Shown here piece after piece: positions 53,641 to 64,000 of a DNA stretch of 64,000 nucleotides. The stretch spans positions 806,001-870,000 of the forward strand of contig CM065307.1 of NCBI GenBank assembly GCA_033032175.1. The letters are read 5' to 3'. The position numbers and the translations under genes are program-made. The DNA is from Saturnia japonica (taxonomy: Eukaryota > Arthropoda > Insecta > Lepidoptera > Saturniidae). Position 1 is the first letter of the stretch. Each line of letters opens with the position of its first letter. The notes beneath the pieces were generated by a model that was not told the origin of the DNA, did no database searches, and saw nothing but the letters and a program-made list of their open reading frames with translations.

Positions 53641-54050
53641 TACAGTGTGTATTAAAAACCCCGTCGGATCCGTGAAGGTGTCATTTGGTATCGAGATTAT
53701 ATTCTGTTTATGTTATATTTCACAGATTATGAGTAAAAAAATTACCTCTAATAAAATGTAAAAAAAAATTAGTTAAATGAGGGAACTTACATGGCAATAC
53801 AGGCGGCGTGGCGCAGGGTACCGCCATACGATCAAAAGTACCGCTGCACCACGCCGGGGCTGACGACGGTGTTATCACGTTTTAAAAATTTGCTAAATTT
53901 TAGGGAAACTACAACTAAATATGTTAATTTTAAATCGCAATAACGTTTTATTTTCATAATAAATAAAATTTTGATATATTTTTTGGTAATTTCATTGGGG
54001 TACCTAATATACCCTTTTCGGATTCGACGGGATTTTTAATACATATTGTA
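53641..54050 (+). mobile_element. Tc1/mariner-like MITE (family H), copy 2
   Basis: 410 bp with TA at both edges (53641-53642, 54049-54050) and imperfect inverted ends: CAGTGTGTATTAAAAACCCC on the left and, reversed, CAATATGTATTAAAAATCCC on the right, then GTCGGATCCG or GTCGAATCCG. The G+C-rich centre is at 53800-53870. It aligns end to end with 27852-28260 in reverse. No coding frame. Confidence 0.75.
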
Positions 54051-54414
54051 TATTCGTTAGTGGCGCAATGAAATTGAATCGAAACGAATAATTTGGAATT
54101 ACAAAACATGCAAATTTCAGAATAATTCGAATTTTCAATTCCTATGTTTTATATAAATGGAACAACTTATTAATTATTTAACGTTTGAATTGAATAGTTC
54201 ATAAATTACACATTACTCATAGAACTTAGAAATGGTATGTGATTTTCCTAATTATTTGATAAAAGTACAAAATATTCGAAATTGTACATTGAATATAAAT
54301 GTTCGTTATGGTTCAAATAATTCGTAAGCTCGAATTATTTATACACCTCTAGTATTTGTCTATGAAATCAGAACAATTCATTATTACATGTCAAACATTG
54401 TCGGTATAGGTTTG
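54051..54414. other. AT-rich DNA, no gene seen
   Basis: Nothing recognisable was found. Confidence 0.4.
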
Positions 54415-54645
54415 AACCAATCGTGGCTCAACGGTTAGTGATAGCGTGTTCCGATATGGCATTTTGTAATGTCCGCTTGGCTAGCTGTCATTCGCATTTT
54501 GAAAATCTGTCGACAAAAACATAAATATGTTTCAAAAGCTATAATAAAATTGAGAGCCAGACTTTCTAGGTCATTTTAAACCATATCGTCACTAAAGAAC
54601 ATATTGTGTGGTGATCAGTAAAGGTGTTATAATATCATTGTTGGT
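54415..54645 (+). repeat. SINE-like repeat (family O), copy 1
   Basis: It opens with an A-box-like TGGCTCAACGGTTAGTGATA and continues with TGTCCGCTTGGCTAGCTG and GAGAGCCAGACTTTC, which recur at 57540-57740 (TGCCCGCTTAGCTAGCTA, GAGAGCCAGTCTTTC). The SINE label is inference. Confidence 0.4.
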
Positions 54646-54714
54646 GATGATCAAACGCTAAATATAACTTTGTTTGTTTGTAACCTGTCCGTTCCAGAAT
54701 TATTCCACCAATAA

Positions 54715-55066
54715 TCATAATAATATTAATACGTGAGAAGCAAACTTCGGACACCTTTTTAAGTGTATTGCGTGCACGGAAGTCTGTGAGATTTGTTGGC
54801 ATGGTTAAAGTTTATATGGAGAAGGAGTGCAGAAAGCTAAAATTTATCTATAATATCTGTTACTATATTAGGTTAAATAAATTAATACTGCGAATCTTAA
54901 CCCGACTAGTGCCATTGAACTTAGACCCTCCAAAATATTAACATTGTCACTCAACGAAAAGTGGCAGCAAGTGATGTAGATTTAGATAATACTGCAAATG
55001 TCATACAGAACATAGTCTATGAACAAAAAGTCGCTGGTCGAATTTCGATCATTGGGCGACCCTTAG
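54715..55066 (+). mobile_element. Helitron-like element, copy 3
   Basis: It starts TCATAATAATATTAATACG after an A and runs parallel to copies 1 and 4 to the hairpin AGTCGCTGG ... GGGCGAC, ending CTTAG where CTAG is expected. One mutation explains the difference. Confidence 0.5.
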
Positions 55067-56509
55067 TTGTAATAAAACTTTGATGAATTATTGTGCATGC
55101 ATGCATAAAGGTTTCTGTATTAGTACAATGAATTTACAAGAGATGGCGTGGTTATTAATTTTCAAGCAAAGCTAGTAAAGAAAAAAGGACTCAATAGGGA
55201 GAAAACTAAAAAGTCTAGTTACCAACAGGACATAATATATAATTTACTCAGTTAATGAAATCTACATTAAAGGAAAAGTATTTGAATTTTATTCAAATAT
55301 TTAAGCAAAATTGTGAGGTAGTGGCACCAGTTTCATGAAACCGACAGCTCTTTCAACCGCACGCTCTATTATCGCGCCTTGCGGTCCCTTTGTACCGCAA
55401 CTCGGTTTTGTAATTGAATATCAAAGGCGGTTCTTTACTTCACTATTATGTTCGTCTAAAGTAAAATACAAATCTTGAATCCAATTTAAACTAAGATTTC
55501 AAATTGAAAAGTTTTCATGCCATTCATGCCATTTTATAATGGTTGTAAAGATGTATAGAAAACTTTTAAATTATATTTTTACTGTTTTCCTTGATCTTCT
55601 ATCGTCGCCCTATATCAGGAACGCTGTCATGTCAGATCGGCATTCTCGGTAGCAAAATATTCACTTGTTGATCCCAAAGGTGACAAAGCAATGATGACTC
55701 AATTGGTATTGTGTACGGGTATAGCGGCGAGCGACATGAGTTCGAATTCTTGCAATGAGCCTGAGCTATTAGTCAATACAGATGATCCCTGCCACTCCGG
55801 TTGATTACAAAATATTCATCGGCTGATCATGGAACATGTAACACTTAAGCGCGCCACTGTGGTTGGTGAGAGTTTTTGAAAGGCGAAATTAAAACTGGAT
55901 AAAAGTTTCTAATTATAATAGGTCGCTCATAAAAACTCACAATTATTTTACAACTTCATATTAAAACTAATGAGGTATACAACAAATGAAATATTATAGC
56001 TTAAATTAATGAACCAAAATACATCAAATTACAAAAGATAAAAGCATCAAATACTATGCCTTTTGAAGTGATTTTTTTCTCTCCTCTAACATTTGATATG
56101 TTTGATATTAGATCTACAATTGTGATTATAGCGCCATATAAAAAATTTAAATACAAAAATATCTTTAAATAAGTTCAAAGCCCTGTAAAACACAGTAAAG
56201 CCTTGTTTATCATGAAACCGTCTGGAGTTTTTACTAGTGGCGATTACCAAATGAAATTTAGACAAAAGATTTACAGATATTAAGGGACTAAAGAACTTTG
56301 CATTTCAAGAATATACATTTAATCTAAAATTGTTTATAGTTTATTTTGTAATGGCTTCGTATCATCGTTATATTGAATTTAATTGGATGAACTATGGTGA
56401 TCTTGAAACATTTTTACGTAGACATAGCGTAGAGTTAATGGATTGTTCCCGTCGATACATTTGTTTAAAAATGCCTAGGCTTTGCACTTTGGGTGATTTA
56501 ATATACTCT
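55067..56509. other. AT-rich DNA with a possible SINE fragment, no gene seen
   Basis: At about 55720-55745 GAGCGACATGAGTTCGAATTC looks like a tRNA-type B box, so a SINE remnant is possible. A G+C-richer patch is at 55325-55420. No gene was found. Confidence 0.35.
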
Positions 56510-56640
56510 GGCTGATGGACCCTTGTAACAACGGAGGTCTCATTAGCGCTTTGCTGACCTTGAACCCTCTTTTCCCCAGGAGCTCTAGAAATCCAGCTCA
56601 CTGCAGGACCATAACACAAGGTTAATTGGTTTCGATCTTC
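56510..56640 (-). repeat. Interspersed repeat fragment (family T), copy 3
   Basis: On the minus strand AACCTTGTGTTATGGTCCTGC matches the family T core at 2150-2200 and 42315-42345. The minus-strand open frame at 56392-56658 crosses this repeat. Confidence 0.4.
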
Positions 56641-57539
56641 TATATCAGTGTTTTTCAACCTGTTTCAAAACACGACCCCTTTATTATGGAAAAAAATTAT
56701 GACCCCTTATCCTCTGGCGTTTGTAACCTGTATTTTGTTATGTTACAAATATCAAACCCGTACAATTTATTTATTAATTTTTATAATTAGTTACCGGTTA
56801 AAAACATATATAAGTATATTTTTATATCGCTAAACGCCGATTTTTTCATTATATCTAATTCTATCAGTAACATAACGGATCCACGAGGGAAAAAATCAGT
56901 TACCGAAAAACTAACCTTCATGTTTAATTCGTGTTGGTTTGTGTTAACCTGAAAATGTCCTTTAATTTACATTTTCCTAATTTTTAACTTTGTTTTTCTT
57001 TTGTTCTTTGTTACTGAGGATTTGCGGGCTCCTTATAGAGGTTTAACGACCCCCCAGGAGGCCGCGACCCATACTTTTGAAAAAGCAATGTTCTATATGA
57101 TGGAGGTATGCTAATAGTCGGGCTGTTCCGAGTAGAGAGAGATCTCTCTGCATCTGAGAATCTGTATGCATTGGTGAATATGAACCTTAAAATTCTGCCA
57201 GTTAATTCCTGAAAAAGCCGACGCACTCAATCACGTTTTCTTACATAAACAACCTCTAACAAAGTTATTATTTTTTCCCGTCCAATATAAACATAGTTAC
57301 ATATTGTACCACTACAAATTTTACGAGCAGTAAAAGCAACTTACACGGCGACATTAAATTTAATGTCTCCGGAATAACGAAAGCTATCTCGAGATTAAGT
57401 TAGACTATAACTTGTGATTTGTTAGATGTGATAAACCAGAGGGTTGGCTAAATTATCAGCTATGGACTTGGATTTGTAGGGGTGATAATATTTCGAGATT
57501 AGCAAACAAAGATTCTATTATTGACAGAAAATAACAACC
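56641..57539. other. AT-rich DNA, no gene seen
   Basis: Short open frames at 56648-56833 and 57011-57226 have no recognisable domains. Confidence 0.35.
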
Positions 57540-57740
57540 AGATAGCATGGTGGGTAGGGCTTTTTCTAATGCCCGCTTAGCTAGCTACCTCTATCAAGTT
57601 AAAGATCTGTCGCTAAAATATTTAGGCGTGTTCCAGCAGCTGCACTTGAGAGCCAGTCTTTCACTAGAATTAGTGTGTTACCACGTTGGGCCACATTGTC
57701 ACTTAACAACATGTGAGATTGTGACCATAACGATATAAAA
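57540..57740 (+). repeat. SINE-like repeat (family O), copy 2
   Basis: See 54415-54645 for the shared segments. The open frame at 57547-57738 is a product of the repeat. Confidence 0.4.
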
Positions 57741-58479
57741 AACTACACATGAAAGCAAACTAGGTGAGCGAGTGGAATTATTTTCAATACAAAAGTATAA
57801 TAATGACAAATCCGCTTACCGAATCTTTGATTAGTGATAGTTGTCAAGAATTAAATTAGTTACACATATTAACTTGATAACTATATTAATAAGATATATT
57901 TCTTTTTTTGCAATACGTAAATGAAACGAGTGACGTCACATTTCTCAGTCCCACTAGGTTTGGTCAGTTTAATCACAATGCATATATTAGCTGGCGTCGT
58001 AGACGTTGTTCTGCGTTTTCCAACAGTTGCTATCTCAACCACAGCGCCAACTATAGCATTCAGGATTAGCATAAAAACCGTCTCAATGAATTCTATATTT
58101 TTAGTATAGAACTTATTAGCGGTATGTAAGAGAGGACGAATGAGCGATGAAAAGGGAATAATTTTTTGTGAAAATATTATTCCATCGTTAGATAATTCAA
58201 ATTTTACTCAAGACAAATGGATTTTTGTTGCAATAACCTCACATAAATAAAATAATATGATAGATAATATATCATCGCTAATTCTCTAAAGTGCCAATTA
58301 TTGTTAGTCATTCTGTCCTTTGTCACTTAATGCACTGCACTACCAGTTAAATGGTTGTTTCATTAATACTATTAGAAAAAGTAAAAAAAAACTTCGCTGA
58401 TTTTAATAAAATTTTGTACATGGGAAGTATAAATCTCAATTCATAGACTATATGAACTGTCAATAATATGTTTTTGAAG
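57741..58479. other. AT-rich DNA, no gene seen
   Basis: Overlapping open frames on both strands at 57881-58109 have no recognisable domains. Confidence 0.35.
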
Positions 58480-58680
58480 TGTTCCGTCGTGTATCTTCGA
58501 AGTTGAAGATCCAATGCCAATTAAATTAAAATGAGACCACATTTCAGGTACCCCCTATTAACCAAAAAACGAATCATCAAAATCGGTTCATAAAAAAAGA
58601 AGGTATGACAGAACATTTAAAATATACATTCGAATTGAGAAACCTTCGTGTTTTTTTTTAAGTCGGTTAAAGTAGAAATA
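58480..58680 (+). repeat. Repeat family G, copy 4
   Basis: CCAATGCCAATTAAATTAAAATGAG, AATCGGTTCAT and ACATTCGAATTGAGAAACC match 62800-62955 and, reversed, the copies at 3545, 39288 and 41394. Confidence 0.55.
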
Positions 58681-58879
58681 CACAATGTAAATAATTAATG
58701 CGTAAAACACAATAAAATGCAAGTTAACCTGTCGATATCCACTCGGATTTCGATAGGCACGGTCACTATATAAATCTCATGGACCCGTAATGGCCACCAA
58801 TAAATAAAACATGGCGGATAGACAATGACATATAGTTTTTTATAACCTCTCCTATAGAATATAACTATAATTATTGATA

Positions 58880-59110
58880 CCTATAGTATTGAAGTGGCAT
58901 AGTAAAATATAGATATAATAATAAAACGTGTATAGACTATACATTGTTTAGATTATATTAATAAATCTGTAGTAGGTACTGTTTGTACTTTTTTTTATGT
59001 TTGACTTCCTGCCTATGTAGGTAATTTTGCCAATGTCAAGTGTGACAAATACACGTTATAGAATTTAGTTGTCAATTTAGTTCTCTGCACTTGGAAAGTT
59101 AAGGAATTCG
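58880..59110 (+). repeat. Repeat family P, copy 2
   Basis: AATTTTGCCAATGTCAAGTGTGACA and ACGTTATAGAATTTAGTT match 53470-53520. Confidence 0.4.
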
Positions 59111-59434
59111 ATAGCGCTGTGACATAATTAGAATTATTGCTGTCCAAGGATGTCTGTCTATAAATTGCAACGTTGTTTTATATTTAATATTCACATTTTG
59201 GTTAACATAATGAAAAAACAGGGTAATAATTTATAATTTTTTTGATCATTTATTTCCCACAGAGAAATTCTAATTGAGAAATAAATCAGATTCATTTTTC
59301 GCTATTTCCTGTGTTTGGCGATGAATAAAAACATGTTTTTTTAAAACAGAATTTAATGAAGTCGATATTAGAAACAAAAATAACTCGAGGCCACAACTTG
59401 ATTATTAACGCGATTAATAAATGTGAATGGCCGC

Positions 59435-59975
59435 TCCAAACTCACGCCGTGAACTCAGTGCAACGCGAACTACTCTTCACACTCGCAATATTTACAGTCG
59501 TGTTCACACACTCATACTAAATCTTACTTAAATGTTGCGTCTATGAATCTATGTGCACAGGCATTTTATAATCATTTCCATAATAAATATACAAAACAAA
59601 CAAAGAAAAAGCAGATGGTGGACAACGAATACACATCGCAACATAACGAGTTATTTATGATTTAGACATGTTTATTTTAACACGATATAGCTAAAATACC
59701 GTCAAATATGGCAATTTTATCATAAATGTTGAATAAATTAAATATTTAATAAAATTATTACAATACGGTGTTAGTTTAATATATTTAATTTATAAAGAAT
59801 CGAACTGCGACACCGTGAATGTGGATAAGCGTTCGCGATGTTCGCGTGGCACGGTCGCGAACCCTTAGATGCAGATACAAAAAACCGACTCGGAACGGAA
59901 ACCGAGGCGTGAATAGTCCATTAACACTCGCGCTCACGCCCTTTCACGGGTGTTCACGGCGTGAGTTTTGAGTAG
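59435..59975. other. Segment bounded by inverted AAACTCACGCCGTGAAC motifs
   Basis: AAACTCACGCCGTGAAC at 59437-59453 is matched by its reverse complement GTTCACGGCGTGAGTTT at 59951-59967. Inside are a hairpin-capable GTTCGCGA ... TCGCGAAC at about 59830-59860 and several CGTGAAC/GTGTTCAC words. No reading frame. It could be an inverted-repeat element or a cluster of protein-binding palindromes. Confidence 0.4.
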
Positions 59976-60625
59976 CTATAAGACAGCACTCACATCACTA
60001 CAGTGTAGGCGCGTGAGGACGGAAGGAGGGGAGATGCTCCCGCCCTTCACCTCAGCCCCCCGACTGCATTTAACTCGCGCGTTTTCTTATACATGCATTT
60101 TTTTTTTCAAACTTCCCAACCGACGTACTATTGCCACGAATATGCCATTAAATTTTTTTTTGTTTGTCTGTTTGTGTGTTCGGGTTTAACTCAAAAACGG
60201 TTTGATCGATTCGTATGAAATATTGTAAAAGGGAAACTTATATCATTGTTCACTTGTTAGACTATAATAATTTGCAGTTATAATTTTAAAAAGTGGAAAA
60301 AGATATCACAAAATTTCTAATAAATATTATCTGATTTTGATGAAACTGTACAATAAGTCATTTTATGATTGATCGGTTCTAAGAATTGTAGAAAATAGTA
60401 GAAAATAATAATAATAATTTTCAATCGATTTTGATGAAAATTAACCACACAGGAAGTACATGTAATACTTCAATAATTGATAGGTTAAATGAATTGTCAA
60501 TATTATAAGTTTATGTAAATAAAATGACTAGTAATGATAATAATAAAATACAATGAGTTTCGTACAAAGAAATTTAACTTAACATTCCACTTTAAAGATT
60601 AGAAAATACTATGAAGAGTTAAAAA
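59976..60625. other. No gene seen; G+C-rich edge then AT-rich DNA
   Basis: 59990-60085 is G+C-rich with a purine-rich run, then AT-rich DNA follows with TTTGTTTGTCTGTTTGTG near 60160. The open frame at 59968-60189 spans the transition and has no recognisable domain. Confidence 0.35.
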
Positions 60626-60759
60626 CATTGACACTGGCAAGTGCTTCTGCGGCGCCAAAACAAAACAAGGAACGATTAATTTTGGTAGCAATAAAAGATA
60701 GATTTTAATACTACTTCTTTTTGTTTTGACACTACAAACAGCACTTGCCAGTATCAATA
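60626..60759. mobile_element. Foldback miniature element
   Basis: The left arm CATTGACACTGGCAAGTGCT (60626-60645) pairs with the right arm 60740-60759 with two mismatches, and pairing continues imperfectly inward through CAAAACAAAA. Length 134 bp. No target duplication was identified and no second copy was seen in the window. Confidence 0.55.
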
Positions 60760-60811
60760 TTTTGAAGCCTTTGTAGTAGTAGTAGGTATTTTATTCAAAG
60801 TGGCGTCTAAC

Positions 60812-61040
60812 ATGATGGTGGCTCCCTTGTTAGAACGATCTAGGGAGTTTTTGTGACATTTCAAAATGCATGCTTTCAGTTTATATTTACAATCCACTTC
60901 ACTTAAGCACAACAACCAAACTATATCACGCAAAACACCACCAATATTTCATAATATATGGTAAAAAACTTAACTTAATGAATTAGAAATAAAAACCACA
61001 ACATGTCACTTCAAGATCCCGCTAAAACTCCATTTGAATA
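60812..61040 (+). repeat. Repeat family I, copy 2
   Basis: Aligns with 30180-30400 (CTAGGGAGTTTTTGTGACAT, CTATATCACGCAAAA, GTCACTTCAAGATCCCG). Confidence 0.5.
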
Positions 61041-61184
61041 ATTAAATACTGAATACAAAAATGATTAATTTGCGTCTACATACACATATCAAGTACCTAC
61101 TAACTTACGCTTTTTTCATCATAAATTTAATGTAAAATCAGCAGGTTTGAAATAAATGTCAACTCAATAATTAAACGAACGACA

Positions 61185-61312
61185 TCTAACAACTAACTAC
61201 ATCTTCTATGCTGAAATCCATCAAGCCGTTTAGGTTACAGAGCGTGCCAAAGAAATAGACATACATGCACTCGAAAAACATACTTTCGCAGTCGAGTAAA
61301 AAACTCAGTTAT
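61185..61312 (-). repeat. Repeat family M, copy 3 (partial)
   Basis: ATGCTGAAATCCATCAAGCC, ACAGAGCGTGCCAAAGAA and TTTCGCAGTCGAGTAAA match the reverse of 38490-38620. Confidence 0.5.
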
Positions 61313-61934
61313 TAAAATCGTGAAAATGTTTAACATTACCCTACAACAAATAATGTAAAAGCTTGAATATATAATCCATTACTTGTACAAGTAAACAGAA
61401 AGTTATATTATACCTTTAAATGTAAATCAGATCTCACCTTTTTCCGTCCCCGAGAGAATTCTCTGCGCACCTTAATTAAAACCTAGATATCCCAGTGCCG
61501 CGGTGCCAACTAAATTGACTCTTTAAAACTTGTAATTTGAATACCTACATTTTTTACGGGCAGTAAATTTACGAGAGTTTCTTGAGAAGAGAAAAATTGT
61601 ATCAAGTGTTAACTCAGATTTTTAAGTATCTTATTATATTTTCATTTTTTGTATTTACAATTTTAACAGCTCCTCGTATTTCGTAGACTGAGAGTGATTA
61701 AGAATCTCGACTCAAGCACGCACCTACGTGATAAAAAGTAGACTCTAGATGGGGGACGTGAGGGTGGGGTGAGTAATAAAATAAAACTGCACAATAAATG
61801 TATGAGATTAAAAAAAGCGTCCGCTCTCCACGACAACTAACAAGTGAATTCCGGTACTACTGTCAATACATCTTTCAATATTCATACATTTTGGTAAACC
61901 CTCAACACAATACATTTTCCTTTGCTTATGGTTT
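61313..61934. other. AT-rich DNA between inverted family M copies, no gene seen
   Basis: No reading frame was supported; the frame starting at 61798 runs into family M. Confidence 0.4.
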
Positions 61935-62190
61935 TCTTTTTTACTCGACTGCTAAAATGGAAGGGTTATCTTTTTGGAGCGTATGTATGTATGTCTATTT
62001 CTTTGGCACGCTCTGTAGCCTAAAAGTCATAATGGATTTTATAACATACGAGGTGTCGTTAGATTGGACTTAATTGTGGGAGTGACATATGTTATACAAT
62101 GTTTAAGTACGACGTCTAGGAATAAAATAAAAAGCAAAACAAAATTTTGTAAAGTGTTTTTGTTGCTGACGGGTTTTGTTTCCTTTTTAA
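61935..62190 (+). repeat. Repeat family M, copy 4
   Basis: CGACTGCTAAAATGGAAGGGT, TTCTTTGGCACGCTCTGTAG, ACATACGAGGTGTCG and TTTAAGTACGACGTC match 38505-38690 in order and strand. Confidence 0.55.
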
Positions 62191-62769
62191 TAATGTTGCC
62201 TACTAATATTCTATTATAGTATTTTACAACAAAACTTTCTTCATTTCTCAAATGTGCTTTAATTGCGTACGTTTTACTTGAATTCTCATGACCCTGTAAT
62301 TCCTCATCAACCCTCCTATAAAACGTTCCACTTTTTCAGCTCTTATTCTGAACCTTCACTTTGAAATGGATAGCATAAACATCGTGATACAAAATGGAAA
62401 CAATAACCTGAACTAAAACCATTCATAAAAAAATTGAAAATGTCGTCCATTTCACAGCTTGGCAGCTATTTATTACAGTACAGTAACTTTAATGTTACCA
62501 AAGTGATCAATCATAACACATACCTCCCCCTATAGACTATCAATCCATTTTTATTCAGCCACATTGTATCATGCGATTCATTAATTAAAAAAAGCCTGTC
62601 GGCCTGCTATTTTCTCTAAAACTGATTTGGACGACACTTATCTATAAAGAAACGAAACAAGGAATACCCTCGTTCAATAGATGACGTTGAAAATATTTTA
62701 TATTCTTATTGCATGGAACGTACCTACTGGAAATCTGAATCGCAAAAGAATAAAAAGACAACTTTTAAC
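62191..62769. other. AT-rich DNA, no gene seen
   Basis: Nothing recognisable was found. Confidence 0.4.
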
Positions 62770-62985
62770 TAAAGAGAAAACTTTTTCGGGGTGTATCGTC
62801 GAATCCGAAAGTCCAAATGCTAATAAAATTAAAATGGGACAAATCTTACAGTATCTTTTTTCTAACAAAAAATGAGTCTTCTAAATCGGTTCATAAACAA
62901 AGAAGTTATGGCTGAAAATACATAAAAAAATATACATTCGAATTGAGTAACCTCCTCATTTTGGTTGAAGACGGATAAAAAAGGT
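62770..62985 (+). repeat. Repeat family G, copy 5
   Basis: ATCGTCGAATCCGAAAGTCC, AAATCGGTTCATAAACAAAG and ACATTCGAATTGAGTAACC match 58490-58660 in order and strand. Confidence 0.55.
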
Positions 62986-63519
62986 TTTTTTTTTAATGTA
63001 AAACTAAGTATGTAAATATTCATTAGAAGTAGATTTATGGTCGAAGTAAGACACGGCTGTCTGTAAATAAAAAGGTATGTAATTACTAATTACATTTGGC
63101 ATACTTACCCCTTATTGCAACAGAAGGCGTGAAGATAAGTAATTTTCCCTCATCCACCGAAGGTCGTGTGCGAAAATTAATTAAAAATCTGTCGAACGAA
63201 GCCATTATTCGCTTCTCTTCAACCATTATAATAGATTCTTTTGTTAGAAAATATCGAATACATCGCAGCCGTTTGTATCGCAAAGTGGAGGGTTGGATAA
63301 TTACAACGCGTGGTCGTACCTAAACCCTATTTTCAGTCCGGGCTCTTTAAATTGATTAGATACTCGTATAATATGTAGTAAAAAGATAGACTACATCTTT
63401 TTGCTCGCCCTTGAAAATTGCAATTTTTGTTTTCATTACGTACAATAGTTTGTAGTATAGTTGCGAAGGTTTTTAACATCAACATTCCGAAATCCAAGCT
63501 TATGTATAAAAATAAAAGC
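62986..63519. other. AT-rich DNA, no gene seen
   Basis: Overlapping open frames on both strands at 63086-63323 have no recognisable domains. Confidence 0.35.
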
Positions 63520-63880
63520 TCTAATATTATATTAATACGTGAAGCAAAAACTTTCTACCGCTTTTTAAGTGTATTGCGTGCACGGAAGACTGTGAGATTT
63601 GGCATGGTTAAAGTTTATATGGAGAAGGAGTGCAAAAAGCTAAAATAAATCAATAATATCTGTCAATTTAGTAAATTAATACTGCGAATCCTAATCCAAG
63701 CAGTGCCATTGAGCTTAGACCTCCCAAAATATTGACATCTACTTAGTCTGTGATTGACATTGTCACTCAGTGAAAAGTGACAGCAAGTGATATGTAATAT
63801 TCATTGTTTAAATGTCAAATAGAAAACAGTCTATAATTAAAAAGTCGCTGGTCGAATTTCGATCATTGGGCGACTACTAG
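63520..63880 (+). mobile_element. Helitron-like element, copy 4
   Basis: It runs from about TCTAATATTATATTAATACG (start uncertain; the preceding base is C, not the expected A) to CTAG at 63877-63880, followed by T. The hairpin AGTCGC ... GCGACT precedes the end by two bases. It carries a roughly 15-base insertion (ATCTACTTAGTCTG region) relative to copies 1 and 3. Confidence 0.5.
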
Positions 63881-64000
63881 TTTCAATAAATAGTTAAATC
63901 CTAACGAATTATTTTTAGCATTATTAACATTTTTTAAACCAACTGATAAAGTTAAGGCCAAAGGATACACGTCATATAAACCTAACTTCATACTATCTAT

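Noticed and set aside
1..64000. CRISPR arrays, operons, rRNA or tRNA genes
   Set aside because: No regularly spaced direct repeats, no bacterial-style gene packing, and no complete tRNA or rRNA sequence was recognised. tRNA-like boxes occur only in SINE-like repeats.

Overview
The window looks like AT-rich, repeat-laden, non-coding DNA from an insect nuclear genome. A moth or butterfly is my best inference, because several short repeats resemble ones I remember as common in Lepidoptera; no species marker is visible. I found no convincing host protein gene, tRNA, rRNA or CRISPR array. Every long open reading frame belongs to a transposable element.

The centre (about 11.3-25.6 kb) is the most informative part. 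One copy of an old interspersed repeat (family A here) has been cut twice. A full-length Jockey-like non-LTR retrotransposon lies on the minus strand at 11429-17400. It has intact ORF1 (gag-like, three zinc knuckles), intact ORF2 (endonuclease plus reverse transcriptase), a 61-base poly(A) tract and a perfect 12-bp target duplication. Only 52 unique bases further on, at 17465-25488, sits a BEL/Pao-type LTR retrotransposon, also on the minus strand. Its 1185-bp LTRs differ by two substitutions and it is flanked by a 5-bp duplication. Its gag-protease-RT-RNase H frame is intact, but the integrase is separated by a one-base frame break at about 19730. Uninterrupted family A copies elsewhere in the window show what the empty sites looked like.

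Left arm (1-11.3 kb): AT-rich DNA with SINE-like, LINE-tail and hairpin repeats; a 977-bp inverted-repeat DNA transposon (7522-8498) inserted in another old repeat (family B) and carrying a decayed reading frame with a recognisable C2H2 zinc finger; and the first of four Helitron-like copies.

Right arm (25.6-64 kb): a mosaic of miniature inverted-repeat elements (pogo-like at 25976-26343, a Tc1/mariner-like pair at 27852-28260 and 53641-54050, a foldback at 60626-60759), further Helitron-like copies, 5'-truncated LINE fragments (one with a readable RT C-terminus at 32621-33031), older tails of the same Jockey family, and a very AT-rich block at 51.2-52.4 kb. The elements do not form a shared pathway. 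Their nesting and decay record successive waves of transposition, with the two central elements the youngest.

Repeat families are named A, B, F, G and so on only for cross-reference here. Ends of diverged repeats were judged by eye and may be off by tens of bases.
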